Made by a program: the position numbers and the translations under genes. From positions 40,829 through 104,828 of the forward strand of contig JALNXD010000007.1 in assembly GCA_023230565.1 (NCBI GenBank): a stretch of 64,000 nt of DNA. The letters run 5' to 3'. Source of the stretch: Syntrophales bacterium (GTDB lineage Bacteria; Desulfobacterota; Syntrophia; Syntrophales; UBA2210). Positions 17,693 to 27,399 of this stretch are shown in pieces. Position 1 is the stretch's first letter, and every line of letters begins with the position of its first letter. The notes beneath the pieces were generated by a model. That model had not been told where the DNA came from, did no database searches, and saw nothing but the letters and a program-made list of their open reading frames with translations.

Positions 17693-18361
17693 TCAAAAAC
17701 CGACCCAGTGTACAGCTTTTTCGACCGATTCTCTTTCACTGGACAATTCATTTGCGTCATCCGTCCAATCCGGATACCCTATGGAAATGCATAGATAAAT
17801 TTTTTTTGATTCGGGAATACCGGTGATCTTTCTTACCTCATCCGGGAAAGAAACTCCCTGGCTGTTAATGCAGGTCCCCAACTCATAGTCGAGTGCAACC
17901 AAACAGATAGTCTGAACCAGCCCCCCTATATCTGAAGCTGCCATACGGATATCCAGATTCTCGTCAGCTGCAAGAATTATCACGGCTGGTGCATCAAATG
18001 CCCGCAATCCCTTCATTGTCCATCTCAGCCTTTTTTCTTTCTCTTTCCGGTCGATTTCCAGAAGCCGGTACAATTCAAGTCCAAGTGCCCTCTGGCGCTC
18101 TTTATGCACGCCTTCATATGGTTTTACACTGCCGAAATCCGAAACAGGAATCGAGCCCGAATCCAGTTTTGTCATTATTATTCTCCTAAGTTCATTGAGA
18201 GGTTCACCTGCAAGAACTGTAATTTCCCATGGCTGCACATTCATGGCCGACGGGGCCCGAAGAGATATTTCAATAATTTCGGATAGAAATTCCTTTGAAA
18301 CCGGATCGGTTTTATAGCCCCTGATACTTTTTCTCTTACTTATGGCTTCCTTTAATTCCAT
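17693..18361 (-). CDS. nitroreductase family protein
   Basis: A 222-residue FMN-dependent nitroreductase-fold protein: AISKRKSIRGYKTDPV at the N-terminus (FMN phosphate contacts), RAPSAMNVQPWEI, and the GLVQTICLVALDYELGTC helix. The C-terminal CISIGYPD is typical. It probably reduces a nitro, quinone or enone substrate with NAD(P)H. It shares a minus-strand run with the phosphate acyltransferase-like gene. Confidence 0.9.
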   Translation of the reverse strand: MELKEAISKRKSIRGYKTDPVSKEFLSEIIEISLRAPSAMNVQPWEITVLAGEPLNELRRIIMTKLDSGSIPVSDFGSVKPYEGVHKERQRALGLELYRLLEIDRKEKEKRLRWTMKGLRAFDAPAVIILAADENLDIRMAASDIGGLVQTICLVALDYELGTCINSQGVSFPDEVRKITGIPESKKIYLCISIGYPDWTDDANELSSERESVEKAVHWVGF

Positions 18362-18509
18362 CTGATGATTACCTTCTACATGCGTGCTTTTTGCTATTAT
18401 CGAACCATTTCCCTTCAGACCGGAATATGATATCCGGCGAAAACGGCCCGCTCATACTTAAAATTTTTTTTGACTATGTTTCTGCACAACCTCTACCCTC
18501 ATTGACTCA

Positions 18510-19487
18510 CTATTCACCGCCGAGAAACCGGCGGGGGTTTTCTATCATCATGAGGCGAATTTGGCTTTCATCAACGCCTGATTCTTTTAGTAAGGGAATC
18601 AAATGCTCCAATATATAAGAAAAAGACCAATGTCTTGTGAAGGGAAGAAGATGTGCCGGCCAGAGATTTCCGCGGCCGAATAACGCGCTCACATGGTCAT
18701 GGGAAATCATGACCCGATCGGCATAATTTTCTTCCAGGAGGGCTTTTAGCGTGACAAGCCGCTCGGTATCGGACACAAAAATCTCGATCCCGAATCGATC
18801 AAGCGCGATATTCACTCCTTTACCGAGCACTTCCTTCTGATAAGAAATTGATCGATTCCCGCACATATGGCCTATCAGGATTTTTTTCGGTTCTGCCCCT
18901 TCGGAAATAAGAAGTGCAGCCTGTTCGGGTCCCATGGTACCATTTTCAGTATGGCTGATGATGGGTGTTCCCGTCTCAGTGCAGGCGCGAGCCGCAGCCT
19001 GGAGCATCACTTCTTCACAGGGAGTGATACGCCCCAGGCCTGTCGCTACTTTTATGACACCCGGTTTTATTCGAGATGGGCCTATACCGACTGTTATCTC
19101 CTGCATAAACCCTTCATAGAGTTCCTCCCGAATCGCATGCGAATCGCCCTGTGTCTTGAATTTCAAATATGTCCAGGCTCCTTTTTCTTCATCGTATCTT
19201 CCTGTGGCACAGATAATATTTATTCCTGATTTCTCGGATACTTCTTTCAAAATATCCACATCCCTGGAAAGGTCCGGCGGTGTCACATCAACAAGAGAAT
19301 CAAGGCCCGAATTCTTTGCCGGTTCGAGTGCCTTAAGACAAGTATTAATGATTTTCTTTCTATCAGGGGGCCCCGCCAGAGGATCGCACCGCCATCCGGG
19401 AAAACCGATCACAAGATGTTCATGGATAAGAGTAACTCCCAGATCTTCTGAATGAATGGGACCCAGAACAGTATTGACTTCAGCCAT
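18510..19487 (-). CDS. phosphotriesterase-family metal-dependent hydrolase
   Basis: A 325-residue amidohydrolase-superfamily protein of the phosphotriesterase-related group. Metal ligands are visible in order: HEH in LIHEHLV, the Lys of GVIKVAT (carboxylated bridge in the family), His of ISHTENG, His of LIGHMCGN and Asp of MISHDH. Members hydrolyse lactones or phosphoesters. The natural substrate here is unknown. It lies upstream of the nitroreductase gene but is separated from it by about 150 bp. Confidence 0.85.
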   Translation of the reverse strand: MAEVNTVLGPIHSEDLGVTLIHEHLVIGFPGWRCDPLAGPPDRKKIINTCLKALEPAKNSGLDSLVDVTPPDLSRDVDILKEVSEKSGINIICATGRYDEEKGAWTYLKFKTQGDSHAIREELYEGFMQEITVGIGPSRIKPGVIKVATGLGRITPCEEVMLQAAARACTETGTPIISHTENGTMGPEQAALLISEGAEPKKILIGHMCGNRSISYQKEVLGKGVNIALDRFGIEIFVSDTERLVTLKALLEENYADRVMISHDHVSALFGRGNLWPAHLLPFTRHWSFSYILEHLIPLLKESGVDESQIRLMMIENPRRFLGGE

Positions 19488-19668
19488 TTCTACCCCTGAA
19501 AATCAGAATGTATTGAATATAGAAGGCACTCAATCCATTATGCCCGGTTTCTATTTAATAAATTTTTGGTACTATTTCCCTTTTTCGAAATACTGTCCGT
19601 ATAATAAAAAACAGCGCATCTTATGGCAAGTCCTATTCTTCAATACCCTGTCTTTTATTATATGTTCT

Positions 19669-20409
19669 CTAGCCCGACGACGAAGCAGTAAACTGTGCCA
19701 TTACCCATCCGTATTTACCCTGAGGAGTTTTGATATAGATCCATCCCGGATTATTTGCCTGGCCGTGGATTTCAAGAACAGCGCCTTTTCCCAGCTGATA
19801 CATTACCGGATGTTCCATACCCGGTCCTGTCCGGACATTGAGAAGTTCGGTGGTTACAATGACGGTCCCCGAATACAAATCCTCCGTCTTTTTACCGCTG
19901 TCATTTACCGGCTGATGTTTCTCGTATGGCGGATCGACGACGATATACCCGGAAGCAGCGTTCCTGTAATAAATTCCGCCAAAATAATAATATAGGGATG
20001 GCCCGACATTAAAAGAAATATATCCCGCAGGTAAACGCGTCACAACCGCACCGACGGGCGCCCTCACTTCCAAGTATCCGCCTGGCACTCTCTTAAAATA
20101 TATGCCCCGATCGTGGTGATAATAATAATGAATTCCCGCTATTGTAAGCATTGCAACACCAACCGGCAAGATCGAAACTGCCCTTCTCTTATGATAATAA
20201 TGGGGTGTTGCCCGAGCCTTCGGATATCGATGCCAATAGTGAACTTTTCCGGAAGGTCGATAATGAGTCTGTTTATAGCGGCTGAAATGGCCGGAGTTCC
20301 GCTCGCCGGCAGCAAAAACTTCCATTTGAGGAGCGGCAAAACACAGCACTAATGTCAGCATGACGGATAGAGAGATGCGTATGCGGTTCCTGTGTGATAT
20401 AAATGCCAT
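19669..20409 (-). CDS. exported SH3-domain protein (DUF6515-like)
   Basis: About 246 residues. The ATG at 20409 has AGAGGTGA upstream and opens a signal peptide (IRISLSVMLTLVLCFAAP, cut near VFAAGE). A Tyr/His-rich basic region follows, then the segment from RGIYFKRVPGGYLEV to GGIYYRNAASGYIVV seen in DUF6515-type envelope proteins, and a C-terminal bacterial SH3 domain (LLNVRTGPGMEHPVMYQLGKG...). A cell-envelope, possibly peptidoglycan-binding, role is likely; no enzyme motif is seen. Confidence 0.75.
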   Translation of the reverse strand: MAFISHRNRIRISLSVMLTLVLCFAAPQMEVFAAGERNSGHFSRYKQTHYRPSGKVHYWHRYPKARATPHYYHKRRAVSILPVGVAMLTIAGIHYYYHHDRGIYFKRVPGGYLEVRAPVGAVVTRLPAGYISFNVGPSLYYYFGGIYYRNAASGYIVVDPPYEKHQPVNDSGKKTEDLYSGTVIVTTELLNVRTGPGMEHPVMYQLGKGAVLEIHGQANNPGWIYIKTPQGKYGWVMAQFTASSSG

Positions 20410-20530
20410 GATGTCACCTCTTCGTTTTACTCTTTTATAGTACGTCGTCTGCCATTTTGCACAGGTTACAGTTTCTCCTGAGCATTTCGCACTCGCACAC
20501 AAAATATCTGCTCGAATTCCGGTATATGGA

Positions 20531-22318
20531 TTACATGTAATACAGATAAACAAAACACACTGAAATTGTGATGAATAAAACTGTCAAAATACTTCCCGCT
20601 TTTAGAAAATCAGCTGTTTTGTATCCTCCAGGAGAAAGAATAAGTGCGTTTACCTGATGTGTGGGAAGAAGGAAAGAATTCGATGCACACAAAGCAACCA
20701 GAAGCGCGATTCCCTGGGGGGCCATACCTGACATTTCCGCCGTTGCCATGGCCATCGGCACCAAAAGGACAGTAGCAGCAACATTGGATATGACCAGGGA
20801 AAAAAAAGTACTGAGTATGCCTACTGCAAAAAGCACAAAAATTTGATCACATCCTTCAATTGCAGTAAGGAATTTGGCTGCAACGTAATGCGAAGCACCG
20901 CTTTCGTCCATGGCTATTCCCAGCGGAATCAATCCGGCAAGAAGAAACACAGTCTGCCAGCTAATGGCCCTGTACGCTTCATCTATAGGAACGACCCCGA
21001 AAACAATCATTGCCAGAGCTCCCGTCAAAAGGCCCAATGCAATGGGAAATCCTGAAACAGACAGAATGATCGCCCCCAAAAAACATAGAAGCGCCGTTAC
21101 CGGCTTCGGTTTTTCTTTTTCCTCAGCCGCATTGACAGGGGTAATAAGAACAAAATTGATATTATCGGCCATGGCTCTAATATGTCTCCACCTGCCATGA
21201 ACAATGAGAGCGTTTCCGGCATTCAACTTTACATCGGAAAAATTTTTCCGTTCCTCGCTTTCCCCGCTTAAAAGCATAATTGGTTCAACGCCGAAGGTCT
21301 TGCGAATACCTAAATCCCGCAAAGTTTTGCCTATCACGGATGCTCTCACTGGAATGATCAATTCAGCAAATCCGGTGTATTCATCGGTTTCAAGATTTTC
21401 GAACGGCTTTTTATCCTGCTTGTACATAAGTCCGTAGTCATGTACGAATTGGTCAAGATCTTCTTTGTCTCCTAAAAGAGCCATTCGTTGGCCCGCTGCG
21501 AAAACCGTTTGGCGCCAGGGAGCATAATGAATATCGTTACCCTGGGCAAGGGCGAGAAGATTCAGCCGGTACTTTGCCCTGATATGCACCTCGCCTCGTG
21601 TCATTCCGACGAGCGGGCTCTTTGAAGGGATCATGCATTGATAGATGGTAGAAGGCAGATGCCAGATTTCAATCAGTCTCTGCTGCTCGTTTTGTGTTTT
21701 TTTCTTTCCGCCCGGCAGAACTTTGGCGGTAAAAAAAAGGAAGTAAGGAATTCCCGCGGCAAGGAGGACGAGTCCTGCCGGGGCTACTGCAAAAAGCGAG
21801 AATCCTTCATGTCCTCCCTGCCGGAGAAGATCGTTAAGGATGATAAGAGGAGCCGATCCGATCATAGTAATGTTCCCCCCCAGCAAGACAGCAAAACTCA
21901 CTGGAATAAGGAGGCGGGATGCCGGCAATCCGGTCCGTTTCGAGATTCTCAATAATGCAGGAAGAAAAAGGGCCATTATGCCGCTGTTCTGCATGAACGC
22001 GGAAACCAGCCCTGCAAGAGGTGTAATTATCGTTACCATCCTCCGTTCGCTATTTCGGGCGGCCGACACTATGAAGTGTGTAAGACGGTTTATTACCCCT
22101 GAACGATCCACACCATAACCGAGAATCATAACAGCAATAATCGCGACTACTGCATTGCTTGCAAGGCCGGAGAAAGTGTCCTGAGGTGTTATCAGCCCAA
22201 GCCACGGCAGCACAACCATGATACCAATCGCAATTATATCAACGCGAAGTAAATCGCTAATAATTAAAAATATCGTTACGAAAAGGACAAAAAATACAAG
22301 TATTATCTGCACTGTCAT
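20531..22318 (-). CDS. SLC13-family transporter with TrkA-C domains (copy 1)
   Basis: A 595-residue inner-membrane protein of the divalent anion:Na+ symporter (DASS/CitT) superfamily. About 200 N-terminal residues of membrane helices (with AFMQNSGIMALFLPALL) are followed by two cytoplasmic RCK-C/TrkA-C-like domains (about 210-390), then the second membrane half with LLAGLIPLGIAMDESGA and SNVAATVLLVPMAM. Substrates of such proteins include sulfate, dicarboxylates and other anions; this one cannot be assigned. A related gene lies 143 bp upstream in the same direction. Confidence 0.85.
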   Translation of the reverse strand: MTVQIILVFFVLFVTIFLIISDLLRVDIIAIGIMVVLPWLGLITPQDTFSGLASNAVVAIIAVMILGYGVDRSGVINRLTHFIVSAARNSERRMVTIITPLAGLVSAFMQNSGIMALFLPALLRISKRTGLPASRLLIPVSFAVLLGGNITMIGSAPLIILNDLLRQGGHEGFSLFAVAPAGLVLLAAGIPYFLFFTAKVLPGGKKKTQNEQQRLIEIWHLPSTIYQCMIPSKSPLVGMTRGEVHIRAKYRLNLLALAQGNDIHYAPWRQTVFAAGQRMALLGDKEDLDQFVHDYGLMYKQDKKPFENLETDEYTGFAELIIPVRASVIGKTLRDLGIRKTFGVEPIMLLSGESEERKNFSDVKLNAGNALIVHGRWRHIRAMADNINFVLITPVNAAEEKEKPKPVTALLCFLGAIILSVSGFPIALGLLTGALAMIVFGVVPIDEAYRAISWQTVFLLAGLIPLGIAMDESGASHYVAAKFLTAIEGCDQIFVLFAVGILSTFFSLVISNVAATVLLVPMAMATAEMSGMAPQGIALLVALCASNSFLLPTHQVNALILSPGGYKTADFLKAGSILTVLFITISVCFVYLYYM

Positions 22319-22461
22319 AGTAAGTATCCCTATTTGAAATGATGCCTTTCCCCACTTTTAATTATTTCGAACCGGGATGCCATGGACGTTCATATCGGTC
22401 CCTAAGTAAATTATTGAAAACTCATTAATTCCATCATATCTTCTTTGTACACGCGGAACTT

Positions 22462-24240
22462 CTAAAAAGGCCATAACACAGGTGCAAGCCACACCGTTAC
22501 GGCCCAGAACAAAATGTTCAAAGGAACTCCGATTCGGACGTAATCGGAAAACCGATACCCTCCGGGAGCGTAGACCATCGCATTGGTTTGATAACCGACA
22601 GGTGTGGCGAAACTGGCTGAAGCTGCAAAAGCGACAGCCATTAAAAAGGGCTTTGCGCTCACATCAAGGAGCTCGGCGGCAGAAAATGCAATCGGAGCGA
22701 GAAGAATCGCTGAAGCATTATTCGACATGAGAGCCGAAAAAAGAGCAGTAATAAGATATACAATCGTCAAAGCCGCCATGGGTCCCATTTCCATCAATGG
22801 TTTCATGATCATTCCCACTATCCATGAGGCTGTTCCGGTCTGTTCAAGAGCCAACCCCAGAGGAAAAATACCTCCCAGGAGAAAAATGACCTTCCAGTCA
22901 ATAGCTTTATATGCTTCTTCAATGGAAATACATCTGCCAAGCACCATGGCGACGGCTCCCGTGAGCGTTGCTGTAAGCAGGGTAACGATATTAAAAACAA
23001 CAAGTGCAATCACTACGGAGAAAATCGCCAAGGCTTCCAAAGCCTTATCTTTTCTCAAATGGAGTTCCGTCAGTTCATTTGTGACTACAAGATCGGCTGA
23101 CTCCATAATTCGCCGCACCGACTGTCGGTCACATTGTAAAAGCAGAGTGTCGCCGTCATCAAAAATGATATCGGCAAGCCTCTCGCGGAGAATTTTTCCT
23201 CTGCGTTGCATAGCAAGCGCAACGCAACCGAAGCGCCGAATATAATCTGCCTTTCGCAGTGTGCTGCCGACAAGTCTCGATCGGGGCGGCACCAACGCTT
23301 CGATCAGCTCAATCCGATCAGACGTAAGATTGCGATCATCAATAACAGTATCGGCTTTTGTTTCGAGGCGGTAGTTATGTATCATTCTCAGCAGGTCATT
23401 CGCGCTTCCGTGGACGAGCAGGATATCGTCCTGTCTTATTTTCGTTGCCGAGGCCCTCCAGGTGGCTTTCCCTTCCCGGATAATCTTTATGAGATCGACC
23501 TCTTGCAAATCCCTGTTTTCAATCTCGCGCCACCGTTTACCGGCGAGCGGCGAACCGCCGGTGACCTTCATTTCGGCCAAATAATCGGAAAGGCGATATT
23601 TGTCTATTTGCTCATCAATCCCCTGCCTTTTTGGTATTAGTATCCTGGAGCACAGGCTCAAGTAGCAAATACCTATAAAAACAAGAATTATTCCCAGCGG
23701 CGTAAACTCGAAAAAGCCAAATGGAGCGAGCCCGCCGGTCACTGCTGCCGAATTGACAAGAATGTTTGTTGAAGTACCTATAAGTGTGCAAACTCCGCCG
23801 AACTGGCCGGCAAAAGAAAGGGGAATCAATATGCGGGAGGGAGAAATGTCACGACTTTTTGCAAGGATTACCGCCACCGGAATGAGAATAGCCACTGTGG
23901 CCGTATTGACTAAAAAAGCCGATAGTAACGCTACGGCCATCGTAAGCACGATTATTAATCTCACCTCTCCTTCGCCGGCAACCCGGTCAAGATACCGTGC
24001 CATCCATTCGACGAAACCGGTTCTCACTAACCCTGCGCTCATTACAAACATGCCAGCGACAGTCGCCGTAGCCGTATTTGCAAACCCGTACATCGCCTGC
24101 TCCGGCCTTATTATTTTGAAAAGAAGAAGTAATACAAGCACACACAAAGCTGCCACATCAACTCGCATCTTCTCCGATAAAAAAAGAATAATAGCAATTG
24201 CAGTTATGGCAAGAACAAGGATTGTATCAAGGGGAATCAT
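22462..24240 (-). CDS. SLC13-family transporter with TrkA-C domains (copy 2)
   Basis: A 592-residue paralogue of the next gene downstream, with the same plan: membrane half with SAFLVNTATVAILIPVA, two TrkA-C-like domains (about 205-385), and a second half with FLLGGIFPLGLALEQTGTA and SNNASAILLAPIAF. The C-terminal segment ATPVGYQTNAMVYAPGGY contains the family motif near the substrate site. The sequences differ enough to suggest an old duplication with different substrates. It is the first gene of the pair. Confidence 0.87.
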   Translation of the reverse strand: MIPLDTILVLAITAIAIILFLSEKMRVDVAALCVLVLLLLFKIIRPEQAMYGFANTATATVAGMFVMSAGLVRTGFVEWMARYLDRVAGEGEVRLIIVLTMAVALLSAFLVNTATVAILIPVAVILAKSRDISPSRILIPLSFAGQFGGVCTLIGTSTNILVNSAAVTGGLAPFGFFEFTPLGIILVFIGICYLSLCSRILIPKRQGIDEQIDKYRLSDYLAEMKVTGGSPLAGKRWREIENRDLQEVDLIKIIREGKATWRASATKIRQDDILLVHGSANDLLRMIHNYRLETKADTVIDDRNLTSDRIELIEALVPPRSRLVGSTLRKADYIRRFGCVALAMQRRGKILRERLADIIFDDGDTLLLQCDRQSVRRIMESADLVVTNELTELHLRKDKALEALAIFSVVIALVVFNIVTLLTATLTGAVAMVLGRCISIEEAYKAIDWKVIFLLGGIFPLGLALEQTGTASWIVGMIMKPLMEMGPMAALTIVYLITALFSALMSNNASAILLAPIAFSAAELLDVSAKPFLMAVAFAASASFATPVGYQTNAMVYAPGGYRFSDYVRIGVPLNILFWAVTVWLAPVLWPF

Positions 24241-24522
24241 TGCTATCCTTTCTTAGAAAAAGTCTGCTCCCGGTTTTAAGAAGTCTTAGCTACTATACTA
24301 TCTGCATCAACAAGCGTCCAATGGAGATTGGACTTTAAATTTCTTGAACTTGCTGAAAAAATATATCAGAATTGAAACTCTGCTCATAATTTTGAATTTC
24401 TTTGAACTCATCTTTTGCCTGCTTCCCTGGTTCTCATTCACTCTTCTGTTTAATTTTATATGAGCGGAAATCTCTTTTGTGTAAAAATTTTCCAAAACAA
24501 GCACAAAAAAAGGAGGGTTATT

Positions 24523-25122
24523 ATGCGAAAAATACTTTTTGGATTTATTATTTTCTTTTTAGCGGTTTCATCGGCAGCAATTGCTCAAGGGCCTTACGGC
24601 GGCTATCGTTATTGCCCTCATTGCGGCGCCTACCTCGATTATGATGAAGGGCGCGGGTGGGGCATGGGACCAGGAATGATGGGTCCAGGGTACGGAATGG
24701 GACCCGGAATGAGGTACGGAATGGGACCCGGAATGATGGGTCCAGAGTACGGAATGATGGGACAAGACTATAGACGAGGCATGGAATCCGGAATGATGGG
24801 ACCGGGGTATGGACGCGGCATGGGACCCGGAATGATGGGACCGGGGTATGGACGCGGCATGGGACCCGGAATGATGGGATCAGGATATGGATACGGCTAC
24901 GGTCTGGGTCCCGAATATGGCCGAGGTAACGAAGAATGTGCCAAATTTTATGAAGAAACGGCTGATCTTCGGAAGAAGCTTCTCTCGAAGCAGTACGATT
25001 TCAACCGCGCCATGCGCGATCCCAAAACCGATCCGGAACAACTGGCGACCTTATCTAAAGAGCTTTATCAAATCAGACAGCAGATTGCCCAAAAAGCACC
25101 TGCAGGATGCGGATGGCAATAG
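24523..25122 (+). CDS. Met/Gly-rich exported protein with Spy/CpxP-like C-terminal helix
   Basis: About 199 residues. AGGAGGG precedes the ATG at 24523. The signal peptide (KILFGFIIFFLAVSSAAIAQ) is followed by CPHCGAY and about 90 residues of near-repeats of GMGPGMMGPGYGRGM, then a charged helix (ADLRKKLLSKQYDFNRAM...QIRQQIAQKAP) like those of zinc-resistance/Spy/CpxP proteins. Metal binding by Met and Cys in the periplasm is plausible, but not shown. The repeats are near-identical at DNA level, so copy number may vary. Confidence 0.8.
   Translation: MRKILFGFIIFFLAVSSAAIAQGPYGGYRYCPHCGAYLDYDEGRGWGMGPGMMGPGYGMGPGMRYGMGPGMMGPEYGMMGQDYRRGMESGMMGPGYGRGMGPGMMGPGYGRGMGPGMMGSGYGYGYGLGPEYGRGNEECAKFYEETADLRKKLLSKQYDFNRAMRDPKTDPEQLATLSKELYQIRQQIAQKAPAGCGWQ
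24663..24885 (+). repeat. tandem coding repeats, GMGPGMMGPGYG type
   Basis: Several imperfect direct repeats of roughly 39-45 bp contain ggcatgggacccggaatgat and encode GMGPGMM units within the exported protein gene. At least two consecutive units (about 24800-24885) are almost identical. Confidence 0.75.
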
Positions 25123-25813
25123 AAAAATCAGGATATGGCCGGATTTGATCTGCACCGTGTATTAACCGGCCCATGATCTAATCCCGCCATTTTCCAGCAA
25201 CTTAAGCTGGCAAATAAGGGAACGTTAGTGATGCTCGCCCATATTTGTTCAGGATCTGTGTATTATTTACAGGCATGAGATTCTGACTGCCAATCAGCTG
25301 CGTTACGGGTACTATGCCGTCAATGCAAAGCACAGGTCCCGGCCTTGCCGGAGATGCTTCCTGCACGTATGTCGGGAACGCTTTGAGGGAGTATGCATGG
25401 TCTAAAAAAAGAGCTGGGCCGGGCAAACCATGCCTGTAAACGAAAATGTGATGAGCGTTTGCATTCTTACTTGGAATGTGATTGACGCATTAAGATTTCT
25501 CTCATGTAATAATGCACTGGGTGCAAGGTGTTATGATTGCCAGTAAGAATTAAAGCGAAGAATGGCAGAAATGACTTCTTGACATCCAGAGAATAAATAG
25601 TAAGGATAACCGCCGATTTTGTTCTGATGAATCTCGAGAACTGCCGTTTCCAACAGAAAATCGGGAAAATCCCGGTAACAGTTAATAATTTTAATTTCGG
25701 GGGAACTCAAATAGATTCATTATTCGAATGTGTTTTGATTTTTTCCTTTTGGCTCGAGCTTTTCAGTCCAATGATGAATTTCTCATCATTGTAAACAATT
25801 AAAGGGGATTCAG
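25123..25813. other. 690-bp region without a recognisable gene
   Basis: No recognisable gene is seen. A minus-strand frame (25202 to about 25490) is open for roughly 95 codons but lacks a good start and resembles nothing I know; it may be a gene remnant. A perfect 8-bp hairpin (25770-25777 with 25783-25790) lies 24 bp before the thioesterase start. Confidence 0.5.
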
Positions 25814-26233
25814 GTGAGACAAAAAATTGATGAATCTATAAGAGCTCAGGTTTTAAAAGAACCCTATGCAATAAAAATGGGGCTGACTCTGCGTCATGTG
25901 GATGAAGGCTATGCGCTCGTGGAAATGGTATTCACCTCTGAAATGGCTAACATATTTGGTATGGTTCATGGAGGAGCCATTTTCTCGCTTATAGATGAAG
26001 CCTTTGAAATTGCATCCAATTCACATGGTACCTCCGCGGTTGCTCTTAATATGAATGTGACATATATCTCAGCCCCGGCTATAGGAGATACGGTGAAGGC
26101 GGAGGCAAAAGAAGTAAGCAGAACAAGACGAACTGCAACATATGCCATCACTGTAAATGATGCAGGCGGACATCTTCTCGCCACATGCAATGCCCTGGTG
26201 TATCGCAAAGAGGTTCCGCTTCCTTTTTTATAA
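25814..26233 (+). CDS. PaaI-type hotdog thioesterase
   Basis: A 139-residue hotdog-fold protein. The motif FGMVHGGAIFSLIDEAFEIA holds the HGG and acidic residue of the PaaI acyl-CoA thioesterase group, which releases CoA from aryl- or acyl-CoA. The start is a GTG at 25814 with AAAGGGG upstream. It is followed 96 bp later by an MBL-fold gene on the same strand. Confidence 0.88.
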   Translation: MRQKIDESIRAQVLKEPYAIKMGLTLRHVDEGYALVEMVFTSEMANIFGMVHGGAIFSLIDEAFEIASNSHGTSAVALNMNVTYISAPAIGDTVKAEAKEVSRTRRTATYAITVNDAGGHLLATCNALVYRKEVPLPFL

Positions 26234-26329
26234 AGCGGCACGAGTTGCGGGGAATTCAAGCGGAATTTTTATGGACACATGAACTGCCCATTTCTATACA
26301 TATGTAATCATTTCCGGGGGCTTTAAGAG

Positions 26330-27226
26330 ATGAGAATGCGACAAGCTGGAAAAGTTGTAGACGGGCTCTGGTATCTGGGGCGCGAAGAATCAGGGATATA
26401 TTTGATGGAGGGATCATCATCTTCCGCACTTATAAGCGGGGGCATGAGCTGGATTGTTCCACACGTGGTATCTCAGGTGAAAGAATTCCAAATCGATCTA
26501 AAGAGAATTAAGAAACTTTTAATCCTGCATGCCCATTTTGATCACCTCGGAGTGGTCCCTTTTTTCAAGCGCCTTCTTCCGGATATAAAAATTTTCGCTT
26601 CAAAAGAAGCATTAAAAATACTTAATAACGAAGCCAAGTTAGATACCATCAATCGATTCAGCAGGGATACGGCTGCCGAATTTGGTCAATCATCGGTCTT
26701 TGGCGATTTCGATCTGGATTGGAATTCAGAAATCGAAATCAATGTGGTTGCTGAAGGAGATGTTCTGGAACTGGGAAATCTATCCCTTGAAATAATCGAA
26801 ACACCTGGACATTCCTTCTGCTCTATTTCCGCCTATTCTCCTGAACTAAAGGCACTCTTTCCATCCGACAGCGGCGGTATACCTTTTAAGGATGCGATAA
26901 TTCCTTCGGGAAATGCCAATTACTCAATGTATCAGGAGAGCCTCGCAAAGTTGAATGCTCTGGAGGTACATTATTTCTGCGCCGATCACTGCGGTTATGT
27001 GACGGGAGATGAGGCACGTCAGTTTATAAAAAGAACTATCACAGCAGCACAGGACTTTCGGAATCTGGTGGAGAGGGTTTACAGAAGAACAGGATCCCTG
27101 GAAAAAACGGTCAAAAGGCTTGTATCATTGGCTGCAGCAGCCCGCCCTGACTATTTTCTTCCGTCCTCTATTTTAGAGAGTGTCTACAGGGAAATGGTCA
27201 GGCATATCGCAGGGGATCTGCCATAA
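26330..27226 (+). CDS. metallo-beta-lactamase-fold hydrolase
   Basis: A 298-residue MBL-fold protein. The zinc site is visible as HAHFDHLG (HxHxDH, near residue 66), the His of ETPGHSFCS, the bridging Asp of FPSDSGG and the last His of CADHCG. The C-terminal third is helical. Glyoxalase-II-like or lactonase-like chemistry is possible; the substrate is unknown. Confidence 0.85.
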   Translation: MRMRQAGKVVDGLWYLGREESGIYLMEGSSSSALISGGMSWIVPHVVSQVKEFQIDLKRIKKLLILHAHFDHLGVVPFFKRLLPDIKIFASKEALKILNNEAKLDTINRFSRDTAAEFGQSSVFGDFDLDWNSEIEINVVAEGDVLELGNLSLEIIETPGHSFCSISAYSPELKALFPSDSGGIPFKDAIIPSGNANYSMYQESLAKLNALEVHYFCADHCGYVTGDEARQFIKRTITAAQDFRNLVERVYRRTGSLEKTVKRLVSLAAAARPDYFLPSSILESVYREMVRHIAGDLP

Positions 27227-27399
27227 TTGAAAGTGTAATTATTTCGTCGTTATTTTGGATCAAAAAATTTCTTGCATTATTAGATATTTGTAGTACATTA
27301 CCTCGTGTAGTATAAAGACAGTAACTGTAAAGCCGCCCTCCGCCCCCTCTGCAGTACACTTTATATAAGAATCACAAAGAAAAGAGATATAACGATACA

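Noticed and set aside
25202..25490. A minus-strand protein-coding gene
   Set aside because: The frame is open for about 95 codons but has no good start, no ribosome site and no recognisable family.
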